Assembly (NCBI RefSeq): GCF_965219885.1 | Contig: NZ_CBDCOT010000007.1 | Location: 1-64,000 of the forward strand | Direction: 5' to 3' | Length of the DNA: 64,000 nt | Source of the DNA: Curvivirga sp965219885 | GTDB lineage: Bacteria > Pseudomonadota > Alphaproteobacteria > UBA8366 > Aestuariispiraceae | Shown: in pieces, positions 54,632 to 63,225 of the stretch | Layout of the letters: each line of letters begins with the position of its first letter | Numbering within the stretch: the stretch's first letter is position 1 | Translations under genes and position numbers: made by a program | The notes under the pieces: model-generated | Database searches by the model: none | Told to the model about the DNA's origin: nothing | Seen by the model: only the letters and a program-made list of their open reading frames with translations

Positions 54632-55732
54632 CTATAATTCGCTTATTTGATAACTGGATGTTGCAAGCCATTCTGGACTAATTTCAACACCCCAACCAGG
54701 TTCATCCGTAACGGTCGCATGACCATCAACTATTTGGTAAGGATCTTTTACAAAAAGCTCTTGTTGCCATGGATAATATTCAGGCCCTTCGATAGAGAAT
54801 TCCAGATATTTACCTGCATTTGGTATAGCACGTAATAGATGCATGGTGAATAATGTAACCATGGATAGATTTGCACAATGTGGTGTACATTTATAGCCAC
54901 GCTCGGCCCCCATCTTTGTCACTTCCATGGTTCTAATCATGCCGCCCATATATAAAATATCTGGCTGGATCACATTAACAGCCCCCATATCCATCATACG
55001 TTTCCAATGTTGAAAATCGCAATCCTGCTCACCGCCAGTCACGTCTAGAGAAATAACGTCAGTAACCTGTTTAGTTTCTTCCATAAGCCAATAGGGACAT
55101 GGTTCTTCAAAATGTTCAACACCGTTTGCTTCTAACATATGGCCAACTTCAATGGCCCGTTTTGCGGAGAAACCGGAATTCCCATCAACAAGCAAGGAAA
55201 CGTCATCGCCCAACGTTTTACGGACGGTTGGAACAACCTCTTCGGTTCGACCGGGCCATTCATCGACATCCCGTCCGCATTCAGCTCCTACTCTGAATTT
55301 GAAGGCATCAAAACCATATTTATCTTTAAGTGCTTTTAAACGATCCGCTTCATCCTGTGGTGTGATATCGCGGCGCATGGAAGAGGCATAACTTCTTAAA
55401 GATCCGGCAGTACCGCCTAATAATTCTGCGACTGGTTTTTCTGCGACTTTACCGCGCCAATCCCATACAGCCGTATCCAAGCCGGACATGGCACGTAACA
55501 CATATGACCCTGGATATTTATGTTCATGTTCAGGAATTTTATCGATGACAGTCTCAATATCTTCGATTTCTGTACCCAATGCCCATGGGGCAATTTGGCG
55601 ATGAAAAATCTGGCATGTAATATCGGAATTATACGTAGATACTTGCCCCCAACCTTGCTTACCATCTTCTGTTGTAAGGCGGACAAAGCCAACAAATTCA
55701 TTTGTGAATGTTTCTAGTTTGGTAATTTTCAT
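54632..55732 (-). CDS. Enolase-superfamily enzyme, mandelate racemase subgroup
   Basis: A 366-residue enzyme. The barrel has KFRVGAECGRD (K-x-R after strand 2), SLLVDGNSGFSAKRAIEVG (metal Asp), VEHFEEPCPYWL (metal Glu), SLDVTGGEQDCDF (metal Glu), IQPDILYMGGMIRT, and CTPHCANLSM. The Asp of QPDILY and the His of CTPHC fit the His-Asp dyad of the mandelate-racemase subgroup, which favours a dehydratase or epimerase for an acid with an alpha-hydroxyl group. The start is one base after the stop of the upstream GMC oxidoreductase gene, so the two are translationally coupled. The substrate is unknown. Confidence 0.88.
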   Translation of the reverse strand: MKITKLETFTNEFVGFVRLTTEDGKQGWGQVSTYNSDITCQIFHRQIAPWALGTEIEDIETVIDKIPEHEHKYPGSYVLRAMSGLDTAVWDWRGKVAEKPVAELLGGTAGSLRSYASSMRRDITPQDEADRLKALKDKYGFDAFKFRVGAECGRDVDEWPGRTEEVVPTVRKTLGDDVSLLVDGNSGFSAKRAIEVGHMLEANGVEHFEEPCPYWLMEETKQVTDVISLDVTGGEQDCDFQHWKRMMDMGAVNVIQPDILYMGGMIRTMEVTKMGAERGYKCTPHCANLSMVTLFTMHLLRAIPNAGKYLEFSIEGPEYYPWQQELFVKDPYQIVDGHATVTDEPGWGVEISPEWLATSSYQISEL

Positions 55733-55733
55733 T

Positions 55734-57344
55734 TTAATCGGCCTTTAAAATTAAGTCTGCTGCACGATGGGCGAGCATTAAAACAGGTGCATTTGTGTTG
55801 CCTGAGGTTACATTTGGAAAGACAGAAGCATCCACCACGCGTAAGCCATCTACACCAAAAACTTTTAGATTTGAATCCGTGACGGAAGTTGAAATATCAG
55901 AACCCATTTTGCAGGTGGAAACAGGATGGAAGACTGTGCCGGAACGGTTGCGGAAATCTTCTAAGAGTGATGTATCATCCATTTTCCGGAAATCATCATT
56001 CATTGGTTCTTTTATCAACTTTGCCATTGCATCCGTATTCATAATACGTTGGCATAGTTTGGCCCCTGCAATAACATCCTGCATATCTTTATCTGTTGAA
56101 AGATAGTTAGGTTTGATTAACGGCATTTCACTAGGATCATTACTGGCAATATCAATGCGACCACGACTCGTTGGACGAGATGGTTGCATACCAATGATAA
56201 ATCCGGGGAAAGGGTCAGGATTAATAACAGTTCGCTTTCCTGCAACCTGTGTCGTATAGGTGACCGGATTGAAATAAAGCTGTTGATCTGGATAGGTGAG
56301 AGAGGTATTGCTTTTAAAAAAGCCACCGCATTGATTCACACTTAATGATAAAGGACCTTTTCGCGTTAGCACATATTGCATGCCAGCTAAGAGCTTCCCC
56401 CACCATGGAGAAAGAACATTATTCAATGTTGGTTCTGTAGCTTTGAAATAGTAGTTAATGCCCAGATGATCTTGTAAATTCCCGCCAATATTTTCATTGT
56501 CCACAAGAACTGGAATATCATGTTGTTTTAATAATTTTGCAGGCCCTAATCCTGATCGTTGCAAGATAGCAGGAGAGGCTACCGTACCTGCAGAAAGAAT
56601 AACTTCTTTTCGGGCGTTTATAATTTGGGGGCGGCCATTTTTACGATAAACCACGCCAGCAGCTCGTTTGCTTTCAAAATTGATATGATCAACTTCCGCA
56701 TGAAGAATGATTTTAAGATTTGATCTATTTTTTACTGGATGCAGAAAAGCCGTCGCAGAAGAACTTCGGAAACCATTTTTCGTGGTGATCCGATATTCGC
56801 TAGCACCTTCATAATCATCACTATTATGATTTTTGGTTCTGGGAATATTAAGTTCTTTCGCAGCATCGAAAAAATGACGACACACTTTGTGAACTTGATC
56901 CGATACATCCGACACATGAATAGGGCCATTGCCAGTTTTGCTACCGTCTGGTTCAATATTGGTTTCAATTGCTTCAAAATGTGGTTTTACATTTTCCCAG
57001 TCCCAACCCGTGGCACCAGCTTCCTCCCAATCATTAAAGTCATTGGGCAGGCCGCGACAATAAACGAGCGCATTAATGGAGCTTGATCCACCCAACGTTT
57101 TTCCACGTGGCCAATAATCTGCACGTCCGTTTAAACCTTTGTCGGCTTGGGCAGAATACTTCCAGTTGAGTTTGTCATTGTAAAAAGCTTTGCCATATCC
57201 CACAGGCATTTTTACCCATGGGGAAGTGTCTTTACTACCTGCTTCCAACAGGGCAATAGTGTATTTGCCATTCTCACTTAATTTATTGGCAAGAATACAA
57301 CCTGCAGAACCGGCACCAACAATGACATAATCAAATTCAGCCAT
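55734..57344 (-). CDS. GMC oxidoreductase, choline-dehydrogenase-like
   Basis: A 536-residue FAD enzyme of the glucose-methanol-choline family. The N-terminal motif is DYVIVGAGSAGCILANKLSE (5-24), then GKTLGGSSSINALVYCRG, the GMC signature. The second signature ILSAGTVASPAILQRSGLGP lies in the middle. The active-site His is in FHPVSTCKMGSD and the second polar residue in VTSGNTNAPVLMLAHR. Length matches BetA-type choline dehydrogenases and related alcohol dehydrogenases. Choline to betaine aldehyde would fit the betaine genes nearby, but there is no betaine aldehyde dehydrogenase here. Co-transcription with an enolase-superfamily enzyme suggests a polyol or hydroxy-acid substrate instead. Confidence 0.9.
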   Translation of the reverse strand: MAEFDYVIVGAGSAGCILANKLSENGKYTIALLEAGSKDTSPWVKMPVGYGKAFYNDKLNWKYSAQADKGLNGRADYWPRGKTLGGSSSINALVYCRGLPNDFNDWEEAGATGWDWENVKPHFEAIETNIEPDGSKTGNGPIHVSDVSDQVHKVCRHFFDAAKELNIPRTKNHNSDDYEGASEYRITTKNGFRSSSATAFLHPVKNRSNLKIILHAEVDHINFESKRAAGVVYRKNGRPQIINARKEVILSAGTVASPAILQRSGLGPAKLLKQHDIPVLVDNENIGGNLQDHLGINYYFKATEPTLNNVLSPWWGKLLAGMQYVLTRKGPLSLSVNQCGGFFKSNTSLTYPDQQLYFNPVTYTTQVAGKRTVINPDPFPGFIIGMQPSRPTSRGRIDIASNDPSEMPLIKPNYLSTDKDMQDVIAGAKLCQRIMNTDAMAKLIKEPMNDDFRKMDDTSLLEDFRNRSGTVFHPVSTCKMGSDISTSVTDSNLKVFGVDGLRVVDASVFPNVTSGNTNAPVLMLAHRAADLILKAD

Positions 57345-57499
57345 GGAAATTTACCCATACCATAACATTCACGAAATCTTACCTTCTTGAATGCATGTCG
57401 ACAGGGAAATTGAAAAGCAAAAAAATCTTTGAGATATACCTAAAATATTTTGTCGAAACTCTATATTGGGGTGATTTTATTTGCGCTTAATTGTCATTG

Positions 57500-58888
57500 T
57501 TACTGACCTTCAATTATGAATTTATGAAGCTTTTCAATGTCATTTTCCATTTCAAAGACTTTTTCTTCACCAGTCATAATATGATCTAGATATATGGGTA
57601 AAGCAGGCTGGCATCCGATAGCTTTTTTTACTGTCTCAGGGAATTTCGCAGGATGAGCTGTTCCCAATACGATTGTGGGGATGGTTGAATTTTTTTTGTT
57701 AACATTTGCTGCTTCGACACCAATGGCGGTATGCGGGTCAAGGACTTCACCAGTTTGATCGAAGGTTTCTTGAATTACTTCAATCGTACGTTCATCACTT
57801 ACACGATATGCGTCAAATAAAGATTTTGCTGTGGCTAATATCTCTTCAGAAACCTCATAAAATCCATGTACTTTGAAGTCGTTCATAAGCTGTTTAACTT
57901 GCTTTCCATCACGATCGAAAAGTTCAAATAAGAGCCTTTCAAAATTACTAGAAATTTGTATATCCATGCTCGGCGTAAGTGACGGTTCCACATTTTGGGC
58001 TTCCATTTTACCCGTTTCAAAGAAGCGCGTGATAATGTCATTTCGATTTGATCCGATGATTAATTTATTGATCGGCAAGCCCATAGATCGGGCGATATGA
58101 CCCGCATACACATTTCCAAAGTTACCTGTTGGCACAACAAAATTGAATTTAGTCTCAGATATACCCAGATTGAGGCCTGCATGAAAATAGTAGATGACTT
58201 GCGCCGCAATACGTGCCCAGTTTATTGAATTTACGGCAGTAACATAATCTTTTTCATTAAGCTCTTTGTCGTTGAGTAAAGCTTTCACCATTGCCTGACA
58301 GTCATCAAAACTGCCATTAATTGCTAGATTAGTGATGTTGTCTGCATGAACGGTAGTCATTTGTTTGCGTTGCACATCTGACACACGCCCTTTCGGATGT
58401 AACATATATAACTTGATGTTATCGCGGTCCTTAACTGCTTCGATTGCAGCAGATCCTGTGTCCCCAGATGTAGCGCCGATAATAACGGCTTGATTGCCTT
58501 TTTGCTTAAGGACATGATCCAAAATACGACCTAAAAATTGTAGGGCAAAATCTTTAAATGCGATGGTAGGGCCGTGAAAAAGCTCCATTAACCAAAGGTT
58601 ATGATCTAACTGTTTCAGCGGTGCGATTGCATTATGGTGGAATGAACCATATGCATCATCCACAATCTCTTGGATTACGTGTTTTGGAATCTGATCACCC
58701 AATAGATACGGCAATAACTCCGATGCCAATTCTTTATAATTTTTCCCTTTTAAAGCTTGAAGATCTTTAAATGATAATTTGGGTAGATTTTGCGGCACAT
58801 ATAAACCGCCATCCTTTGCCATGGCAGATAAAAGAACTTCATCAAATTTAACATCGGAAACACCCCCGCGGGTACTTTCAAAAAGCAT
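57500..58888 (-). CDS. thrC: Threonine synthase
   Basis: A 462-residue PLP enzyme that turns O-phosphohomoserine into threonine. I place the start at 58888 (MLFESTRGGVSDVKFDEVLL), because ThrC proteins begin there; the frame extends 29 codons upstream without support. PLP-lysine lies in HGPTIAFKDFALQFLGRIL. Other blocks are VIIGATSGDTGSAAIEAVKD, AVNSINWARIAAQVIYYF and FVVPTGNFGNVYAGHIARSM. Length is normal for the bacterial/yeast-type enzyme. It is a housekeeping gene with no obvious link to its neighbours, and it is divergent from the second MttB gene. Confidence 0.95.
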   Translation of the reverse strand: MLFESTRGGVSDVKFDEVLLSAMAKDGGLYVPQNLPKLSFKDLQALKGKNYKELASELLPYLLGDQIPKHVIQEIVDDAYGSFHHNAIAPLKQLDHNLWLMELFHGPTIAFKDFALQFLGRILDHVLKQKGNQAVIIGATSGDTGSAAIEAVKDRDNIKLYMLHPKGRVSDVQRKQMTTVHADNITNLAINGSFDDCQAMVKALLNDKELNEKDYVTAVNSINWARIAAQVIYYFHAGLNLGISETKFNFVVPTGNFGNVYAGHIARSMGLPINKLIIGSNRNDIITRFFETGKMEAQNVEPSLTPSMDIQISSNFERLLFELFDRDGKQVKQLMNDFKVHGFYEVSEEILATAKSLFDAYRVSDERTIEVIQETFDQTGEVLDPHTAIGVEAANVNKKNSTIPTIVLGTAHPAKFPETVKKAIGCQPALPIYLDHIMTGEEKVFEMENDIEKLHKFIIEGQ

Positions 58889-59103
58889 AATGCATCGCCT
58901 TTGTAGAATATCGGAAAATCTAGTTTCTTGATGCGAATACATCCTAGGCATGAAAAGAAATTTGGGGAGCCTCAAAAAAGTAATATCGCATTCAAATTTT
59001 AGGAATTTGCATTGTGTCCAAGTTCAAGCTGTATTGGCTTAAATGGGTTTTAGTCTGTCTATAAACTAAGACCAACAATGATACTGATAGTGGAATAGAA
59101 CAT

Positions 59104-60687
59104 ATGTTGGATACAATCAAAGCAGAAGCCTCAAATGGGCGTGCGGGACGCAGAGGTGGACGTCGCGCCGGGCGTGGCGAAGGTAACAATGGCGGCCATA
59201 ATAAGATTATTCAATCTCCGTGGCGTAATCTGATCAATACCTATGAGCCCATTAAGGTTGTTTCGGATGAAGCTATTGAACGAATCCACGATGCTTCTAT
59301 AAAAATTCTTGAAGAAATTGGTATGAATTTCTTATTACCCGAAGCGCGCAGCATCTTGAAAGAGGCGGGTGCAGAAGTGGACGAAACGACAACTCGCGTT
59401 AGGATAAGTCGCGAGCTGGTGATGAAATACGTTAATAAAGCGCCATCTGAATTTACCTTACATGCACGTAATCCAAACCATAATCTTCGTATTGGTGGGA
59501 AAAATGTCAATTTTTCCACGGTTGCATCTGCGCCAAATGCTGGTGATGTTGAGGGGGGGCGTCGTTCTGGTAATTACGAAGATTTCATGAAGTTCGTAAA
59601 GCTAGGTCAGTATTTTAACACAATTCATTTCTTTGGCGGCTATCCGGTTGAACCAACTGATGTGCCGGCCTCTATCCGGCATTTAGATTGTTTACGTGAT
59701 TTTACCTTGTTCAGCGATAAGGTTTACACTTGTTATTCCCTCGGTTTAGAGCGTAATCGCGATGCTTTGGAAATTGCGCGTATTGGTCGTGGGATATCTC
59801 ATGATCAATTTGAGCAAGAACCAAGCCTGACGACAATCATTAATGCCAACTCCCCATTGATCTATGATGAACATATGTTGACGGGCATCATAGAGATGTC
59901 TCGTCGTAATCAAGTGGTTGTGTTGACCCCATTCACTTTGGCAGGTGCCATGTCCCCTGTCACAGTGGCGGGCGCCATCGCCCAACAAAATGCAGAAGCT
60001 TTAGCAGGTATTGCCTTTGCCCAGATGGTTCGTGAAGGCGCGCCTGTTGTTTATGGTGGTTTCACATCCAATGTGGATATGAAAACTGGATCTCCTGCAT
60101 TTGGGACACCTGAATATACCCGCGCGGCCCAAATCAGTGGACAGCTTGCCCGCCACTATGGCGTACCATTCCGTTCCTCAAACGTGAATGCGTCTAACTG
60201 TGTGGATGTTCAAGCAACTTATGAATCCCAAATGGCGCTTTGGGGTGCGATTATGGGAGGCACAAACTATCTGATGCATGGCGCTGGATGGTTGGAAGGT
60301 GGCCTATGTGCATCTTTCGAAAAATTCGTGGTGGATGTGGATATGCTTCAACAGATGGCTGAATATCTCCAACCAATCGAAGTTTCCGAAGAAACGCTTG
60401 CCTTTGAAGCTATGGAAGATGTAGGGCCGGGTGGCCACTTCTTTGGCACTGCCCATACACAGGCACGTTATAAGGATGCTTTTTATAGTCCGTTTATGTC
60501 TGACTGGCGCAATTTTGAAACATGGCGGGATGCAGGGCGTGTGGATACCACAACCCGTGCCAGCGAGATCTATAAACAAGCTTTGAATGAATATGAAAAG
60601 CCGGCCATCGATCCGGCAATCGAAAAAGAATTAAATGCCTTCGTGGATCGTCGCAAGGCCGAAGGCGGCGCGCCTTCAGATTTCTAG
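59104..60687 (+). CDS. MttB-family (non-pyrrolysine) methyltransferase, copy 2
   Basis: A 527-residue MttB-superfamily protein. The N-terminal tail is rich in Arg and Gly (GRAGRRGGRRAGRGEGNNGG, residues 12-31), followed by the barrel: IHDASIKILEEIGMNFLLPE, VRISRELVMKYV, VVLTPFTLAGAMSPVTVAGA, APVVYGGFTSNVDMKTGSPA, FGTPEYTRAAQISGQLARHY, NYLMHGAGWLEGGL, GHFFGTAHTQARY. The segment YGGFTSNVDMKTGSPAFGTP corresponds to the region around the pyrrolysine of MttB, here without an amber codon. It sits 43 bases before a dimethylglycine-dehydrogenase-like gene, so the pair may convert glycine betaine to dimethylglycine and then to sarcosine. It is only distantly similar to copy 1. Confidence 0.92.
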   Translation: MLDTIKAEASNGRAGRRGGRRAGRGEGNNGGHNKIIQSPWRNLINTYEPIKVVSDEAIERIHDASIKILEEIGMNFLLPEARSILKEAGAEVDETTTRVRISRELVMKYVNKAPSEFTLHARNPNHNLRIGGKNVNFSTVASAPNAGDVEGGRRSGNYEDFMKFVKLGQYFNTIHFFGGYPVEPTDVPASIRHLDCLRDFTLFSDKVYTCYSLGLERNRDALEIARIGRGISHDQFEQEPSLTTIINANSPLIYDEHMLTGIIEMSRRNQVVVLTPFTLAGAMSPVTVAGAIAQQNAEALAGIAFAQMVREGAPVVYGGFTSNVDMKTGSPAFGTPEYTRAAQISGQLARHYGVPFRSSNVNASNCVDVQATYESQMALWGAIMGGTNYLMHGAGWLEGGLCASFEKFVVDVDMLQQMAEYLQPIEVSEETLAFEAMEDVGPGGHFFGTAHTQARYKDAFYSPFMSDWRNFETWRDAGRVDTTTRASEIYKQALNEYEKPAIDPAIEKELNAFVDRRKAEGGAPSDF

Positions 60688-60730
60688 GCAAACATAAGAA
60701 CAAAATTAAAAAATCGAAAGAATTAAAAAG

Positions 60731-63166
60731 ATGAAAACACATACACAAGTAGTCGTGATTGGTGGTGGTGTCGTTGGTTGTAGTGTCCTCTACCATCTCG
60801 CAAAACTAGGTTGGAAAGATGTTGTTCTGGTTGAACGTTCGGAACTGACATCTGGTTCCTCTTGGCATGCAGCGGGTGGTTTCCACACATTGAATGGGGA
60901 CCCGAATGTGGCGAAGCTGCAATCTTATACAATTGAGTTATATAAAGAGATCGAAGAACTTTCCGGTCAATCCTGTGGTGTGCATCTAACTGGTGGTATC
61001 ATGTTAGCCGGCACCAAGGAACGTATGGATTTTTTGAAACTTGCCCATGCGAAAGGTCGCTATTTGGGTATGGATACAGAATTGATCACACCAGAAGAAG
61101 CCAAAGAAGTCTTCCCATTGATCGACCCTGATCAGTTTGAAGGGGCTATGTATGATCCACAAGAAGGCCATTTAGATCCATCCGGTACAACTTATGCCTA
61201 TGCAGGGGCGGCAAAGAAACTTGGCGCGGAAATCTATTTGCGTAATCCGGTTAAAGAGCTTCGCCAAAACACAGATGGCAGCTGGGATGTGATTACCGAA
61301 CAAGGCACTATCCGTGCGGAGCATGTGGTAAACGCAGGCGGCCTATGGGCCCGTGAAGTTGGTCGTATGGTTGGTATCGAACTTCCGGTTCTTGCCATGG
61401 AACATATGTATCTTTTGACTGATGATATGCCGGAAGTAAAAGAATTTAATGAAAGTACAGGTAAAGAAATTTGTCATGCCATCGATTTTGAAGGCGAGAT
61501 TTATATGCGTCAGGAACGTGGTGGCATGTTGATGGGAACATATGAACAAGGTGGCATTCCTTGGTCCCCGGTGGATACGCCTTGGGATTTCGGTCATGAA
61601 CTTTTGCCACCTGATCTAGATCGCATCAGTGATTCCTTGGCGGTTGGGTTTGAACATTGTCCACCATTTGCCGAAGCAGGCATTAAACAAATTATCAACG
61701 GTCCGTTTACTTTCGCGCCGGATGGTAACCCATTGATTGGTCCAATTCGCGGCCTGACTAACTATTGGACAGCCTGTGGCGTAATGGCTGGATTCTCCCA
61801 AGGTGGGGGCGTTGGTTTAGCCTTAGCGAATTGGATCATCAACGGTAACCCGGGCTTTGATGTTTGGGGTATGGATGTAGCACGTTATGGGGATTGGGCG
61901 ACTTTGGCTTATACAAATGCCAAGGTACGTGAAAACTATTCCCGCCGTTTCCGTATTTCCTATCCAAACGAAGAATTGCCAGCGGCGCGCAATCATTTGA
62001 TGACACCGATCTATGACCGTTTGAAAGAACGTGGTGCTGTCTTTGGTCAGTCTTATGGTCTGGAACATGCGCTTTGGTTTGCGCCAGAAGGTGTGGAACC
62101 TGTTGAAGAAATCACCTTCAAACGTTCTAATGCGTTTGAACATGTAGCCGAAGAATGTCGTGCGGTTCGCGAAGATGTAGGTATGATCGAAACATCCAAC
62201 TTTGCGAAATACAAAGTAACCGGCACAGGTGCGCGTGACTGGATCAACTATGTCTTTGCTAATAAAGCGCCGAATGTGGGGCGTATGGTTTTGGAACCTA
62301 TGTTGAATTATGAAGGTGGTTTAATTGGTGACTTCACTGTTGGCTGTGTAGGCGAAGACGAATTCTATGTGATCGGTACTGGTATTGCTGAAGAATATCA
62401 TATGCGCTGGTTTGAGCTGCATTTACCAGAAGATGGTTCTGTGCGCATTGAGGCGCTTGGTCTTGGCTTATTAGGCCTCTCAATTGCGGGTCCAAAATCC
62501 CGTGCTTTGTTACAGAAACTCGTCCGTGACGATCTATCCAATGAAGCATTCAAATTCATGGACATTCGTAAAATGGATATCGGTATGATACCGGCTTTGG
62601 TCGGGCGTGTTAGCTTTACAGGTGATCTGGGATATGAGATTTGGGTGAAACCAGAATATCAAATCGCCTTGTTTGATCTATTGGTGGAAACAGGCGAAGA
62701 ATTCGGTCTTAAGCTATTTGGAGGCCGTGCCTTAAAATCCCTATCTATGGAAAAAGCTTTCGGGTCTTGGTCTACTGAATATCGCCCGATTTATGGTCCA
62801 TATGAAGCTGCCATGGGGCGTTTTGTATCTTTACAGAAAGAAGATTTTATTGGTCGTGAGGCTGCATTAAAAGAGAAAGAAGAAGGCAGTAAAATGCAAC
62901 TAGTTCTTCTGGATATTGATGCAAGTGATGCAGATGTGATCAATGATGAACCAATTTGGCATGATGGCAAAACTGTTGGTTGGGTAACATCCGGTGGGTA
63001 TGCGCATCATACACAGAAATCTTTGGCTTTGGGCTATGTTCCAAGTGAAGTGGCCATTGATGTAGCTGCAAATGCATTTGAAGTTGAGATTATGGGCGAA
63101 CGTTGTCCGGCAACATTGTTGACCGAACCGCCGTTTGATCCAAAAGCTGAACGCATGCGTGGCTAA
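60731..63166 (+). CDS. Dimethylglycine/sarcosine dehydrogenase-like flavoprotein with GcvT domain
   Basis: An 811-residue fusion of an FAD amine dehydrogenase and a folate-binding aminomethyltransferase domain, as in dimethylglycine dehydrogenase. The FAD motif is QVVVIGGGVVGCSVLYHLAK (6-25). His46 in SGSSWHAAGGFHTL matches the histidine that binds FAD covalently in this family. Later comes an FAO_M-type linker (CPPFAEAGIKQIINGPFTFA, GNPLIGPIRGLTNYWTACGV). The GcvT part spans about 430-800 (SYGLEHALWFAPEGVEPVEE, GLGLLGLSIAGPKSRALLQK, SFTGDLGYEIWVKPEYQIAL). It oxidatively demethylates an N-methylglycine and hands the carbon to THF. It is co-transcribed with MttB copy 2. Confidence 0.94.
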   Translation: MKTHTQVVVIGGGVVGCSVLYHLAKLGWKDVVLVERSELTSGSSWHAAGGFHTLNGDPNVAKLQSYTIELYKEIEELSGQSCGVHLTGGIMLAGTKERMDFLKLAHAKGRYLGMDTELITPEEAKEVFPLIDPDQFEGAMYDPQEGHLDPSGTTYAYAGAAKKLGAEIYLRNPVKELRQNTDGSWDVITEQGTIRAEHVVNAGGLWAREVGRMVGIELPVLAMEHMYLLTDDMPEVKEFNESTGKEICHAIDFEGEIYMRQERGGMLMGTYEQGGIPWSPVDTPWDFGHELLPPDLDRISDSLAVGFEHCPPFAEAGIKQIINGPFTFAPDGNPLIGPIRGLTNYWTACGVMAGFSQGGGVGLALANWIINGNPGFDVWGMDVARYGDWATLAYTNAKVRENYSRRFRISYPNEELPAARNHLMTPIYDRLKERGAVFGQSYGLEHALWFAPEGVEPVEEITFKRSNAFEHVAEECRAVREDVGMIETSNFAKYKVTGTGARDWINYVFANKAPNVGRMVLEPMLNYEGGLIGDFTVGCVGEDEFYVIGTGIAEEYHMRWFELHLPEDGSVRIEALGLGLLGLSIAGPKSRALLQKLVRDDLSNEAFKFMDIRKMDIGMIPALVGRVSFTGDLGYEIWVKPEYQIALFDLLVETGEEFGLKLFGGRALKSLSMEKAFGSWSTEYRPIYGPYEAAMGRFVSLQKEDFIGREAALKEKEEGSKMQLVLLDIDASDADVINDEPIWHDGKTVGWVTSGGYAHHTQKSLALGYVPSEVAIDVAANAFEVEIMGERCPATLLTEPPFDPKAERMRG

Positions 63167-63191
63167 TTCACCAAACTTCCGCTACACCTAG

Positions 63192-63225
63192 ACCCGCAGG
63201 TTACTCTTCCTGCGGGTTCTTTTTT
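63192..63225. terminator. Terminator after dimethylglycine dehydrogenase-like gene
   Basis: A perfect 9-bp stem acccgcagg / cctgcgggt with an 8-base loop, followed by a T run. It lies between this operon and the convergent solute-binding gene. Confidence 0.9.

Noticed and set aside
54632..55732. The enolase-superfamily protein as a hydroxyproline-betaine epimerase (HpbD)
   Set aside because: HpbD uses a Lys-Lys pair of the muconate-lactonizing subgroup. Here the residues fit a K-x-R and His-Asp dyad of the mandelate-racemase subgroup.
41648..60687. Pyrrolysine use in the two MttB-family genes
   Set aside because: Both frames run through without an in-frame amber codon and no pyl genes or tRNA-Pyl are visible. 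They belong to the non-pyrrolysine class.
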